A DNA stretch of 21,652 bases from the IMG/VR virus record IMGVR_UViG_3300006754_007271, positions 1 to 21,652 of that record; one strand, written 5' to 3'. Below the pieces are notes generated by a model. It had not been told where the DNA came from, searched no databases, and worked only from the letters and a program-made list of their open reading frames with translations. The translations under genes and the position numbers were made by a program. The stretch is from a virus. Each line of letters starts with the position of its first letter. Within the stretch, counting starts at the first letter, position 1. Positions 13,317 through 21,566 of this stretch are shown piece after piece.

Positions 13317-15785
13317 ATGAGTTCACAAGTTATCCACGTTAAAAAAAGAAACGGACGCCTTCAAGAATTAGACATCAATAAAATTAATCTTTGCGCCGAG
13401 AGAGCCTGTCAAAACCTAGAGGGGGTGTCCCCTAGCGAAACAGTTCTAGATGCCCATGTTCAACTGTACGAAAAAATCACAACCAAAGAAATAGATAAAG
13501 CTCTCATCATGTCTGCTCGTGCCAAAATTGAGAAGGAGCCGAACTACTCATTTGTAGCCGCCAGACTTCTTTGCGGAAACATACATAAAGAAGTTTTTGG
13601 AATTAGTGTAGATAAAGACGCCTTTGACCACCAGTACAGACTCTCCTTTATCAGAAACATAAAATCCCTAGTGAAACAGGGACTCTTAAATGAAAGAATC
13701 TTAGAATATGATTTGAAAAAATTATCTGAATCTTTAGTATTGGAGCGAGACTTTAAATTTAAATATTTAGGCTTGCAGACGTTGTACGACAGGTATTTTC
13801 ACCATATAGATTCAAGGAGATTAGAATCTCCGCAATCATTTTGGATGAGGGTAGCTATGGGCTTGGCGCTCAATGAAAAAAACAAAGAAAAAAAAGCAAT
13901 TGAATTTTACGAATCAATTAGTACTTTCAGGATTTGCCCCTCAACCCCGACGCTTTTTAATAGCGGTGGCGCTAGGTCTCAGCTTTCTTCTTGTTACCTT
14001 AATACTTTCGAAGATTCTATAGACGGAATATTCGAAGGGGCTTGGCAAGAAGCTAGAAAATCTAAATTTGCAGGAGGACTAGGGTTTGACGTTAATAATT
14101 TTCGTTCATCAGGCTCTTACATCAAGGGCACAAACGGAACCTCTAGTGGTCTCGTCCCTTGGCTTAAAATTTTCAATGACCTTCTCGTTGCGGTCAATCA
14201 GGGGGGCAAAAGGCCGGGGGCAGGGTGTGCCTATATCGAAACTTGGCATTTAGATATCGAGGAATTTTTAAATCTTAAAAAGAATACTGGAGATGAACGT
14301 CGACGTTGTCACGATTTAAATACAGCCAATTGGATACCAGATCTTTTCTTTAAAAAAATTCAACAAGACAAAGACTGGTATTTGTTTTCTCCAAGCGACG
14401 TAGGAGACCTTCACGAACACTTCGGAAAAGAATTCGATAAGAGGTATTCTCATTATTGTAAAATGGCAGATAATGGAGAGATAGATAATTACAAAACTAT
14501 TAAAGCTAAAGACCTGTGGAAGAAAATGTTAAGGATGCTTTTTGAAACCGGTCACCCTTGGATTACATTTAAAGATAGTGCAAACATTAGATATTCTAAT
14601 TCCCACGAAGGGGTAGTTCATAGTTCTAATTTGTGTACAGAAATTTTCTTACATACTAAACCATCTCAATTTAAATCTGGGGAAAAAACAGAAGTGGGCG
14701 AGACCGCTGTTTGTAATCTAAGTTCGGTCAACCTAAAGGAACACCTGAAAGCAAACGGAAAAATTGACTTTAAATTACTCGCAAAAAGTATATCCACCCA
14801 AATGCGAATGCTGGACAATGTAATTGATTTGAATTTTTACCCCACTAAAGAGGCGGAGAAAGCGAACCTACTTCATCGTCCTGTCGGCGCTGGCACTATG
14901 GGTTGGGCTGACGTTTTTCATTCTTATAAAGTAGATTTCTCTTCTGAAGAAGCAACTAAATTTTCTGATGAGTTATATGAATTTATTTCTTACCACTGCA
15001 TATTGAACTCTTCTCGCCTCTCCAGAGAAAAGGGCAAGTATAATACTTATGATGGTTCCCTATGGGACCAAGATATCCTACCGATGGATACCTATAAAAA
15101 TTTAATGGAATACCTAGAGGAAAAACCCATCCTCCATAGAGGAAAAAAGTTTTGCCCAGAGGTTGATTGGAAGGAGCTCCGTCAGCATATAGCAGAATTT
15201 GGGATGAGAAACAGCAACACTATGGCGATTGCCCCGACAGCGACGATCTCCTACATCCAAGGCTGCTCCCCCTGTATAGAGCCAGATTTTTCTGTCCTTT
15301 TTGTTTACGAAAATAAGTCTGGGAACTTGCTCATTATGAATGAGTGGTTTGTAAAAGAGTGCAAGGAACTAGGTATATGGAGCGCGTCCTTTATGGAGAT
15401 GGTTAAGAGCGTGGACGGTGATGTTATGAGGCTTAACGGAGAACTTCCTATGGAACTCAAAGAGCGTTATAGAACCGTGTTTGATCACGACCAGTTTAAA
15501 CTCATTGATAATGCCGCAGCTAGACAAAAATGGATTGATATGGGTCAATCATTAAATTTATTTAATAATTTTAATTCTTTAAAGTATTTGAATGATTTAT
15601 ATTTTCATGCTAGGAGTAGAGGACTCAAAAGTACATACTACTTAAGGAATAAGAGTGCAAGCGAAACGGAGAAAGCTACGGACAGTGGTAACGACAGTGA
15701 TATTAGTGCAAGTGATAGTGATAATACTGAGTCTACTCCTGAGGCTTGTAACATAACAGACCCAACATGCGAGAGTTGCCAATGA
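13317..15785 (+). CDS. nrdA: Ribonucleoside-diphosphate reductase, alpha (large) subunit, class I
   Basis: An 822-residue catalytic subunit of aerobic RNR, reducing NDPs to dNDPs. Residues 4-95 are an ATP-cone (allosteric activity site; VKKRNGRLQEL). Catalytic residues align with E. coli NrdA: redox Cys226 (SSCYL), Asn438-x-Cys440-x-Glu442 in the NLCTEI motif with the thiyl Cys440, and Cys466. The radical-transfer Tyr774-Tyr775 lie in TYYLRN. A Ser/Asp-rich flexible tail ends with the CESC redox pair (Cys818, Cys821) that shuttles electrons from thioredoxin or glutaredoxin. Length is within the class I range and I see no intein. The ATG at 13317 precedes the ATP-cone directly. Partner of NrdB, 40 bases downstream. 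Confidence 0.96.
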   Translation: MSSQVIHVKKRNGRLQELDINKINLCAERACQNLEGVSPSETVLDAHVQLYEKITTKEIDKALIMSARAKIEKEPNYSFVAARLLCGNIHKEVFGISVDKDAFDHQYRLSFIRNIKSLVKQGLLNERILEYDLKKLSESLVLERDFKFKYLGLQTLYDRYFHHIDSRRLESPQSFWMRVAMGLALNEKNKEKKAIEFYESISTFRICPSTPTLFNSGGARSQLSSCYLNTFEDSIDGIFEGAWQEARKSKFAGGLGFDVNNFRSSGSYIKGTNGTSSGLVPWLKIFNDLLVAVNQGGKRPGAGCAYIETWHLDIEEFLNLKKNTGDERRRCHDLNTANWIPDLFFKKIQQDKDWYLFSPSDVGDLHEHFGKEFDKRYSHYCKMADNGEIDNYKTIKAKDLWKKMLRMLFETGHPWITFKDSANIRYSNSHEGVVHSSNLCTEIFLHTKPSQFKSGEKTEVGETAVCNLSSVNLKEHLKANGKIDFKLLAKSISTQMRMLDNVIDLNFYPTKEAEKANLLHRPVGAGTMGWADVFHSYKVDFSSEEATKFSDELYEFISYHCILNSSRLSREKGKYNTYDGSLWDQDILPMDTYKNLMEYLEEKPILHRGKKFCPEVDWKELRQHIAEFGMRNSNTMAIAPTATISYIQGCSPCIEPDFSVLFVYENKSGNLLIMNEWFVKECKELGIWSASFMEMVKSVDGDVMRLNGELPMELKERYRTVFDHDQFKLIDNAAARQKWIDMGQSLNLFNNFNSLKYLNDLYFHARSRGLKSTYYLRNKSASETEKATDSGNDSDISASDSDNTESTPEACNITDPTCESCQ

Positions 15786-15826
15786 CACACAAGGAATTCG
15801 TAAAAGAAATAAAGGGGAATAACTAA
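15782..15826 (+). CDS. 14-codon bridging ORF between nrdA and nrdB
   Basis: ATG at 15782 overlaps the nrdA stop (ATGA), and its TAA overlaps the nrdB ATG (TAATG). It encodes 14 residues (MTHKEFVKEIKGNN). The nrdB ribosome-binding site AAAGGGG lies inside it. It could couple translation of the two subunits, or it may be fortuitous. Confidence 0.3.
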   Translation: MTHKEFVKEIKGNN

Positions 15827-16836
15827 TGAGCAAAAGTGGATTAATTTTTGGAGAAGATATTGCTGGAGTAAATCAAATTCTCCCGCACAAACACCCAGAA
15901 GCGTGGGACATGTTTCTAAAAGGGGTGGCGAACAACTGGTCCCCCGCCGAAATTAATATGACAGAGGACATAAGCCAGTGGAAAAATGGCGCCCTGACAG
16001 ATGACGAAAAGCTTTTAGTGAAAAGGACGCTGGGTTTTTTCGCAGGGACCGAGTCACTGGTCGGCAATAACCTCCTCCTTACGGTTAATCGATGGGTAGT
16101 AGACGCGGAGTGCCGCCAGTATATTCTTCGCCAAGCCTACGAGGAGTCTCTCCACAACTGGACGGTCGTTACCTGTTGTGATTCTTATAACCTTAAAGTT
16201 AGTGAGGTTTATGAAGCTTATTTAAACATACCCTCCATAAAGGCAAAGGACGATTTTCTTATGGGGGTTACGACAGATGTTAACTGTCAAGATTTTTCTA
16301 CGAAAACGACAGAGGGCAAAAGAGAATTCCTGCGTAATCTAGTTACGTATTATCTTTTAGCCGAAGGAACGTTTTTCTTTAGCGGCTTTGCAATGATCTT
16401 AGCACTCGGTAGACAAAATAAACTACCGGGATTATCAGATCAGATTCGATACACATTGAGAGACGAAACCTTACACATACAGTTCGGAACATATCTTATT
16501 AATACAATTAGAAAACAATACCCATCGGTGTGGACAAAAAAATTCGAGAATGAAACAGTCGAGCACGTCAAGAAAGCTGTAGAACTAGAAGTTCAATATG
16601 CTCACGATGTTCTCCCGAGGGGGATACTTGGCTTAAACGCTGAGATGTTTGTAGACTATATGCAGTATATTGGCAATAGGCGCCTAGAGGGCATTGGAAT
16701 TGATTTCCGTTTTGACAGTGACAAAAATCCATTTCCTTGGCTCTCAGAAGTAATGGACGTAAACGCAATGACAAATTTTTTCGAAAGGAAAGTCAAAGAT
16801 TATCAAAACTCTGGCACCTTAGTCGATGATTTTTAA
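15826..16836 (+). CDS. nrdB: Ribonucleoside-diphosphate reductase, beta subunit, class Ic-like with Val at the radical position
   Basis: A 336-residue ferritin-like radical-generating subunit. The six dimetal ligands are Glu76 (TESLVGNN), Glu107 and His110 (EESLH), Glu180 (LLAEG), and Glu214 and His217 (RDETLH). The first ligand is Glu rather than the Asp of E. coli, as in Chlamydia trachomatis R2. The residue four after His110, Tyr in class Ia/Ib and Phe in Chlamydia, is Val114. LPRGILGL, NPFPWLSE and the C-terminal KDYQNSGTLVDDF (Tyr326 for radical transfer) also resemble the Chlamydia type. It therefore probably uses a Mn/Fe cofactor with no protein radical, which is inference. AAAGGGG supports the ATG at 15826. 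Confidence 0.95.
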   Translation: MSKSGLIFGEDIAGVNQILPHKHPEAWDMFLKGVANNWSPAEINMTEDISQWKNGALTDDEKLLVKRTLGFFAGTESLVGNNLLLTVNRWVVDAECRQYILRQAYEESLHNWTVVTCCDSYNLKVSEVYEAYLNIPSIKAKDDFLMGVTTDVNCQDFSTKTTEGKREFLRNLVTYYLLAEGTFFFSGFAMILALGRQNKLPGLSDQIRYTLRDETLHIQFGTYLINTIRKQYPSVWTKKFENETVEHVKKAVELEVQYAHDVLPRGILGLNAEMFVDYMQYIGNRRLEGIGIDFRFDSDKNPFPWLSEVMDVNAMTNFFERKVKDYQNSGTLVDDF

Positions 16837-16877
16837 AAAAACTCTCTATCCCCCACCTTACTCGTGTAATTAGGGGT

Positions 16878-17165
16878 ATGGACTACCAAATTCTTGTAAA
16901 TATTGCAGTTGGGGTTGTCACCCTCATGGGCGGTTGGGTCTTTAAGATGATGATGGGGGCCGTAAACGAAATTAAAGCGGAGCACCACGACCTGATGGTC
17001 AAGCACCACGAAGATATAGACAAACTAAGAGAGAAGCACAACTCCCTAGCCCTTTCCCTTCCGAAAGAATACGTCAGCAAAGAAGACTTTAAGATGTTTT
17101 CTGAAAGAATGAATGATAGATTCGATAGGCTGGAAGAAAAACTGGACAACTTGGCCAAGAAATAG
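16878..17165 (+). CDS. One-TM protein with coiled-coil tail
   Basis: A 95-residue protein with one N-terminal membrane helix (about 6-27, ILVNIAVGVVTLMGGWVFKMM) and a long charged helix with heptad character (about 30-95: KLREKHNSL..., FDRLEEKLDNLAKK). Small phage proteins of this type are common in environmental phages and are usually annotated as hypothetical. Holin or spanin-like roles are possible, but no lipobox or lysis neighbour is present. ATG at 16878 is preceded directly by AGGGGT, the same sequence as before the next gene. Confidence 0.6.
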   Translation: MDYQILVNIAVGVVTLMGGWVFKMMMGAVNEIKAEHHDLMVKHHEDIDKLREKHNSLALSLPKEYVSKEDFKMFSERMNDRFDRLEEKLDNLAKK

Positions 17166-17194
17166 TTGCCCTTTTCCCCAATCTCTGCTACAAT
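17166..17194 (+). promoter_or_regulatory. Promoter of the glycosyltransferase cluster
   Basis: TTGCCC (17166-17171), a 17-base spacer and TACAAT (17189-17194), starting immediately after the stop of the coiled-coil gene. The expected start is about 4 bases before ATG 17205. It would drive the run of glycosyltransferase genes. Confidence 0.6.
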
Positions 17195-17204
17195 AGACAG
17201 GGGT

Positions 17205-18113
17205 ATGGGACAAAAGAAAAGATCAATAACAACCATTCTCGGCGGGCATGGCCTCGGCGACTGTATTCTTTCACTGCAGTGCGCTCGCTTTGTCGAAGGT
17301 AAAGTAAAATCCCTTATCTCTGCAAGAGATGAAGTTTATACCCCCCTAGCCCACGCCTTCGGCAAACATTTCAACATAAGTCAGGTTGATGAAAAATATT
17401 CTGACGACAACAACATATTAAAAAACGAAGCCATAATGGGGCAGTTTCAGATGGAAAACCTGAAGGGGGGAGAAGATTTTTATTATGTTATTCCAGATCT
17501 TCTTTTTAAAAACCCTTATGCTTTTGATTATGAAAAACATAATGTCCACCCGCAGATAATAAAATCAACAAGACTCCTAACTAAAGACCTAAGACCACAA
17601 AAATTAATATACTTCGGCTTATTAACTACCACACATGGCTATGATTACCCAGAGACAAAGAGACTGATAGAATTGATAGCGAAACAATTTAAAGACTATA
17701 CTATTTATTGTCCCTCCTTAGAGACTTGGGGCGGAGACAAGGTTAAGTCTGCAATCTCTAGCGTTGATGTACCTGATAACGTCTTTGTAGACACAAATCC
17801 AAAATTTGAAGACAGCATAGATTGGCTTAAAAAATCTTGTTACTTTGTTGGAACCTGTAATGGGCCTAGTCACCTAGCATACCACTATGGAGTTCCTAGA
17901 TTAATTTTAGATCCACAATACGATAAGCCAGCTTGGGTCGCTAGATGGAAAGAAGACCATCAAGAATCTGTACCGATACAAACGCCAGCAGAGATGGCTG
18001 CGAAAATTATTGAAACGAACATAAAGATACCGCAAACCTGCCTTGTCCCTAGGAAAAGCGTAGCCGACAATTTCTTGCAGGATTGGACACAACTTTTAAT
18101 TTTTAAATATTAA
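17205..18113 (+). CDS. GT9 (heptosyltransferase)-like glycosyltransferase
   Basis: A 302-residue GT-B-like protein from the ATG at 17205; a TTG at 17166 is in frame but sits in the promoter. The N-terminal GGHGLGDCIL (13-22) matches the GDxI/L loop after the first strand in GT9/ADP-heptose:LPS heptosyltransferases. The C-terminal CYFVGTCNGPSHLAYHYGVP (212-231) matches their GxDTGxxHLAxALGxP donor-binding motif, with Cys-Asn for Asp-Thr. It probably transfers a sugar from an NDP-sugar; the true donor cannot be read. It opens the plus-strand glycan cluster, one base before the next gene. Confidence 0.7.
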   Translation: MGQKKRSITTILGGHGLGDCILSLQCARFVEGKVKSLISARDEVYTPLAHAFGKHFNISQVDEKYSDDNNILKNEAIMGQFQMENLKGGEDFYYVIPDLLFKNPYAFDYEKHNVHPQIIKSTRLLTKDLRPQKLIYFGLLTTTHGYDYPETKRLIELIAKQFKDYTIYCPSLETWGGDKVKSAISSVDVPDNVFVDTNPKFEDSIDWLKKSCYFVGTCNGPSHLAYHYGVPRLILDPQYDKPAWVARWKEDHQESVPIQTPAEMAAKIIETNIKIPQTCLVPRKSVADNFLQDWTQLLIFKY

Positions 18114-18114
18114 T

Positions 18115-18861
18115 ATGAAAATAGGAATACTAGGATGTTTTTACGATTGCGCCGAAGACATCGACGAAGTTCTCCAGCCTTGGGGCAAGCTCAAAAACGA
18201 ATCCGAACACGAAGTAATTATTACCTCCGTTCACTCCCAGTTTAAGGAGTACGCACAGATGGGGATGCCGGATTTCGATGGCGTTACCGCCGCCAAAGTG
18301 GCAGACAATAAAAATGTTGACTTGCCCTTCACCTCGATGGTTCCACTTACAGAAGCAGAAGCCAGAAGCCTACCACTTGGTTATCTCCTCCAGCAGGAAG
18401 TGGACATGTTCTGGATGCTCGACGGAGATGAATTTTATACCTATGAAGATATTAATTCAATTTTAAATTATGTAATAGAAAACCCAGATTATTATTATTA
18501 CAAAATTAATTTTAAGAATTATATATTTGACGGCGAGAAATGGATAGACGGTTTCTGTCCGAATAGAATTTTTTGGACGAACAAAGAAGAAAAGGTGAGC
18601 AAGTTCTACTATGATAATGATATTCTTTATGAGAGTGGGAAAAGGCAGCCCGACTTGTCCTGTTCTGAAATCCCAAGAGAAATCGCCCACATCAGACACA
18701 TGACGTGGCTGCACTCCAACGGGGAAAAAAAAGTCAAGTACCAAGAAAAGCACTTCGGCGAGTGCTCTTATTTATGGAATAGAGACACTTCCGAATTAGA
18801 ATTTAATTCAAGCTATTACAAAAAGCACAATAAAGAAGCCCCCGTAGTCAATGAAGATTAA
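18115..18861 (+). CDS. GT2-like (GT-A fold) glycosyltransferase
   Basis: A 248-residue protein beginning MKIGILGCFYDCAEDIDEVL, like GT2-type enzymes that start with a strand and a turn facing the nucleotide. The metal-binding DxD motif is Asp103-Gly-Asp105 in FWMLDGDEFY. The helical region after it (EDINSILNYV) and the aromatic C-terminal half (DYYYYKINFKNYIF) fit small single-domain transferases. ATG at 18115 comes one base after the previous stop, with no clear ribosome-binding site, so it is probably coupled. It overlaps the next gene by 11 bases. Confidence 0.65.
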   Translation: MKIGILGCFYDCAEDIDEVLQPWGKLKNESEHEVIITSVHSQFKEYAQMGMPDFDGVTAAKVADNKNVDLPFTSMVPLTEAEARSLPLGYLLQQEVDMFWMLDGDEFYTYEDINSILNYVIENPDYYYYKINFKNYIFDGEKWIDGFCPNRIFWTNKEEKVSKFYYDNDILYESGKRQPDLSCSEIPREIAHIRHMTWLHSNGEKKVKYQEKHFGECSYLWNRDTSELEFNSSYYKKHNKEAPVVNED

Positions 18862-19705
18862 AACATTTGGAGCAAGGTGTCCCACATGCCAAATAGATAG
18901 AATTGAAGATGGGTTTAGCTTCTTGGGGCACGAAGTCATAGAGGATAATTCTGAACCAGATTTAATATACAGTAATAATAGATGGCACACAGAAGCGATA
19001 GAGACTAAAGAGCAGTACCCCAATGCAAAATTAATTCTAAATGTTCTTGATATACCAGAGCATGTAATTCAACACTTTGAGTCAGACCGCTTACAGGTAG
19101 AGTTGCGAAAGGCCGACGCAGTAACTTGTATATCTTTTTTTGTTAAAGACCAAATAAAAAGATTTGTTAATATGGATGCACGGGTTATTTACAACCCAAT
19201 GAAAGATGTTCATAAGACGGATGTTAAAAAAGATATTCCATTTTTATATGTAGGTAGAGCAAACGACCCCAACAAAAGATTTTCAGCAATCTTTCAAATT
19301 TTTCAATACATGGGTATAACTGAAGAAAATTTAGTAGTGGTTGGCACAGACAATCCCCTTTTCGGGAAATACATGGGCGTCGTTAGTGACGAGGAACTAA
19401 ACAATATATATAATAGAAGTCACTTCGTTTTCCTACCCTCAAGGATAGAGGGAATAGGGCTCTCCATGATAGAGGGTGTCATGTGTGACTGCATACCAGT
19501 TGTTTCCAAGGACAACCTAACCGCAGTAGAATTTGTTCCCGAACTAGTTATGGAGCCAGATATCCCGACGATAGCAAGAACAATTGTATCTTATTGGGAA
19601 AACAAACCTATGGACTTAATTAATAAATACAAAAAAGATTTCAAAGTTAGGTTTCACAAAAATACTGTTGCTAAAAACATCATTGAGATATATAATAATT
19701 GCTGA
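18851..19705 (+). CDS. GT4-type glycosyltransferase
   Basis: A 284-residue short GT-B enzyme. FLYVGRANDPNKRF (131-144) gives the Arg/Lys pair that holds the donor diphosphate. PSRIEGIGLSMIEGVMCDCIPVVS (196-219) contains a complete EX7E motif (Glu200, Glu208), the hallmark of retaining GT4 enzymes. The N-terminal domain is short (about 115 residues). Its ATG at 18851 lies 11 bases inside the preceding gene, and its end is 2 bases before the next ATG, so it is co-translated with both neighbours. Confidence 0.78.
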   Translation: MKIKTFGARCPTCQIDRIEDGFSFLGHEVIEDNSEPDLIYSNNRWHTEAIETKEQYPNAKLILNVLDIPEHVIQHFESDRLQVELRKADAVTCISFFVKDQIKRFVNMDARVIYNPMKDVHKTDVKKDIPFLYVGRANDPNKRFSAIFQIFQYMGITEENLVVVGTDNPLFGKYMGVVSDEELNNIYNRSHFVFLPSRIEGIGLSMIEGVMCDCIPVVSKDNLTAVEFVPELVMEPDIPTIARTIVSYWENKPMDLINKYKKDFKVRFHKNTVAKNIIEIYNNC

Positions 19706-19707
19706 TC

Positions 19708-20691
19708 ATGGACACTTATAAATTTTCAAAAAGAAAAAAGCTGTGGGTTTGCGGAATGACCCAAGACAGAATCAAAGACATCGAGGGGATGCTTACCCCC
19801 GAGCTTCTGGATGTTACTGACGGCTTGATATTTACGGACGGTTATTCTACAGACGGAACTTACGACCTCCTTAATGAAAAAAAGGGGGAAGGCAAAATTG
19901 TTCAAAGGAAATGGACGAACGATCACGATTTTCAAATGAACGAATTCCTTCGCGCTGGAGTTATGCAAAACGGTGATTGGTTTTTTATTCTCGATTCCCC
20001 AGAAAGAGTAACCCCAGAATGGTGCAAAACTGTAAGGGGGGACATAGAGGAGCATGAAAAGAACGAGACCGGCGTAGTCGCTGCGTCAGGCAGGGCTTAT
20101 TTAGCTAAGTATTATGATTCTATGTATTTTTTTCCCAGCCCACACTGGGGGCTTCACGGTATAATTGGTAAATTTGCAAACATAGAAGACAAAGATAAGT
20201 CAAAACATGTAATTAATACAAGGGATGATGACCCGCTAGAGTCTTACTTCCTTCACCCAGTAAAGTATCACTACTGCTACGGAAGATCGAACCACACCTC
20301 TCTGATGTATGGCGACTTCGGTTCCGAATGCGTACAATTTCACGAAAACGTTAGAACCAGATTCAGGCTATACTGTCAACACGAATTAGGATTACACTTT
20401 ACCCTAGACTCTTTGGAGGAGTTCATGCGAAAGGGTGATTTTGACCATGAGTTTGTTCAAATCGTTGAAATGGAATACTGTTTAAAGGATTTTTATAGGC
20501 TGAAGGTTCTCAATCAAACCGTAGAAGAGGTTACGGACAATAGATATAATTGGAGCTTTGATACATATCTTCAGACGAAAGAAATAAATCAATCTAAATC
20601 TAGCTTCATAGGTGCCATAAACCAGTACCGCAAACAAGCGGGCATGAAGCCAGAAGAACCCGGCCATGTTTATGAAAAACTTTCCCTATGA
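19708..20691 (+). CDS. GT2-like glycosyltransferase
   Basis: A 327-residue protein from the ATG at 19708; an earlier in-frame TTG overlaps the previous stop. The N-terminal GT-A-like half shows FTDGYSTDGTYDLL (43-56), matching the D-x-x-S-x-D-x-T signature of GT2 enzymes, and DWFFILDSPERV (90-101) at the position of the DxD strand. There the acidic pair is reduced to one Asp, so metal binding may differ. The C-terminal half is rich in His, Tyr and Phe and has no known motif. It overlaps the next gene by 4 bases. Confidence 0.65.
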   Translation: MDTYKFSKRKKLWVCGMTQDRIKDIEGMLTPELLDVTDGLIFTDGYSTDGTYDLLNEKKGEGKIVQRKWTNDHDFQMNEFLRAGVMQNGDWFFILDSPERVTPEWCKTVRGDIEEHEKNETGVVAASGRAYLAKYYDSMYFFPSPHWGLHGIIGKFANIEDKDKSKHVINTRDDDPLESYFLHPVKYHYCYGRSNHTSLMYGDFGSECVQFHENVRTRFRLYCQHELGLHFTLDSLEEFMRKGDFDHEFVQIVEMEYCLKDFYRLKVLNQTVEEVTDNRYNWSFDTYLQTKEINQSKSSFIGAINQYRKQAGMKPEEPGHVYEKLSL

Positions 20692-21566
20692 GACAGGACT
20701 ACACTAAATTAAATAAGCAATTTTCTTTTTTGATTCTTGATTATGAAAGGCCCGACGAGAGTAGGTCCTGCTTAAACTCGATCAAGGATAATGTAAAATT
20801 TGAAAATTATGAAGTAGTGTTCTATTCAAACGGCGGTGAGCAAGACTACGTTTATGATTTTTATAAAGAGGGGCTGATAGATAGGTGTATCCTCCGTTCA
20901 AAAAATGAAGGCACGGGATTCGGAACCATGAAGCTCGTTCAGTCATGTGCTACAGATTATTTTATGTCTGTGCAGTGTGATAATTATATAAATAGAGAAT
21001 TTGAGCAGGAAGAACTCGATGAAATGATACAGTGCCTAAAGGGTGGCGAGACCAAATGTATTGATTTGGTATATGTAGCATCTAATGAATTTTCAGAACG
21101 CTGCTATGTTATGGAGACAGATTTCTATAACGCTAACCCGTATCAACGCGGGGGTGGCCCCGGGCCATACATTGAACTTAGTTGGACGGAGCAAACTACA
21201 CAGCAGTGGATTGCGGAAAACGGCGGCATAAAGCATTGGAGACTCCAAGAGATACTGGACCAGCTGCGAAAGGAAAATGGCAACGCAGCAAAGATACCCT
21301 TGATAGGTAATTCTGGAAAATATACAGTCAGAGAATGTAAACTTGGCGGAAAATACAAATTCAGAAACGACACCCAGCAGCTTTGGATACTGAGCCCCCC
21401 CTCAGGAGAGTCTTACTTTGGGAAAGTAATAAGCGGGCCGGAATGGTCACTAATATTGAATGGAGAATGGGTAGATGGTAAAATTCCAGAGGGACAAAAG
21501 AGATGGGCTCATAATGTCTGGGGATCAGAAACAGAAAAAAATGAAAACGGAGAATGGCAATGGTAA
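20688..21566 (+). CDS. GT2-like protein with Trp-rich C-terminus
   Basis: A 292-residue protein. Residues 12-110 resemble a GT-A nucleotide-sugar domain: FSFLILDYERPDESRSCLNSI, YEVVFYSNGG, NEGTGFGTMKLVQS and YFMSVQCDNYI, the last as the DxD-like position with only one Asp. The C-terminal 60 residues are Trp/Gly-rich (LWILSPPSG, WSLILNGEWVDG, NGEWQW), which suggests a small beta domain that could bind sugar. ATG at 20688 overlaps the previous stop (ATGA). The acceptor is unknown; the family call is moderate. Confidence 0.55.
   Translation: MRQDYTKLNKQFSFLILDYERPDESRSCLNSIKDNVKFENYEVVFYSNGGEQDYVYDFYKEGLIDRCILRSKNEGTGFGTMKLVQSCATDYFMSVQCDNYINREFEQEELDEMIQCLKGGETKCIDLVYVASNEFSERCYVMETDFYNANPYQRGGGPGPYIELSWTEQTTQQWIAENGGIKHWRLQEILDQLRKENGNAAKIPLIGNSGKYTVRECKLGGKYKFRNDTQQLWILSPPSGESYFGKVISGPEWSLILNGEWVDGKIPEGQKRWAHNVWGSETEKNENGEWQW

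Larger units (their letters stand above)
16872..17208 (+). repeat. Repeated AGGGGTATGG start-site sequence
   Basis: The same ten bases, AGGGGTATGG, span the ATG of two consecutive genes (16872-16881 and 17199-17208), each 5-10 bases after a -10-like box (TGTAAT 16865-16870; TACAAT 17189-17194). They may act as a ribosome-binding or operator-like start element. Confidence 0.4.

Noticed and set aside
15650-15735. Short tandem repeat in the nrdA tail
   Set aside because: AGTGATAGTGATA-like triplets encode the expected flexible Ser/Asp linker. It is low-complexity coding sequence, not a separate repeat element.
15642-15833. Minus-strand frame over the end of nrdA
   Set aside because: It is antisense to the Ser/Asp-rich nrdA tail and redox CESC motif, and arises from the low-complexity sequence.
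17166-17204. TTG start extending the GT9-like protein by 13 residues
   Set aside because: The segment contains the -35 and -10 boxes, and the ATG at 17205 fits the family N-terminus.
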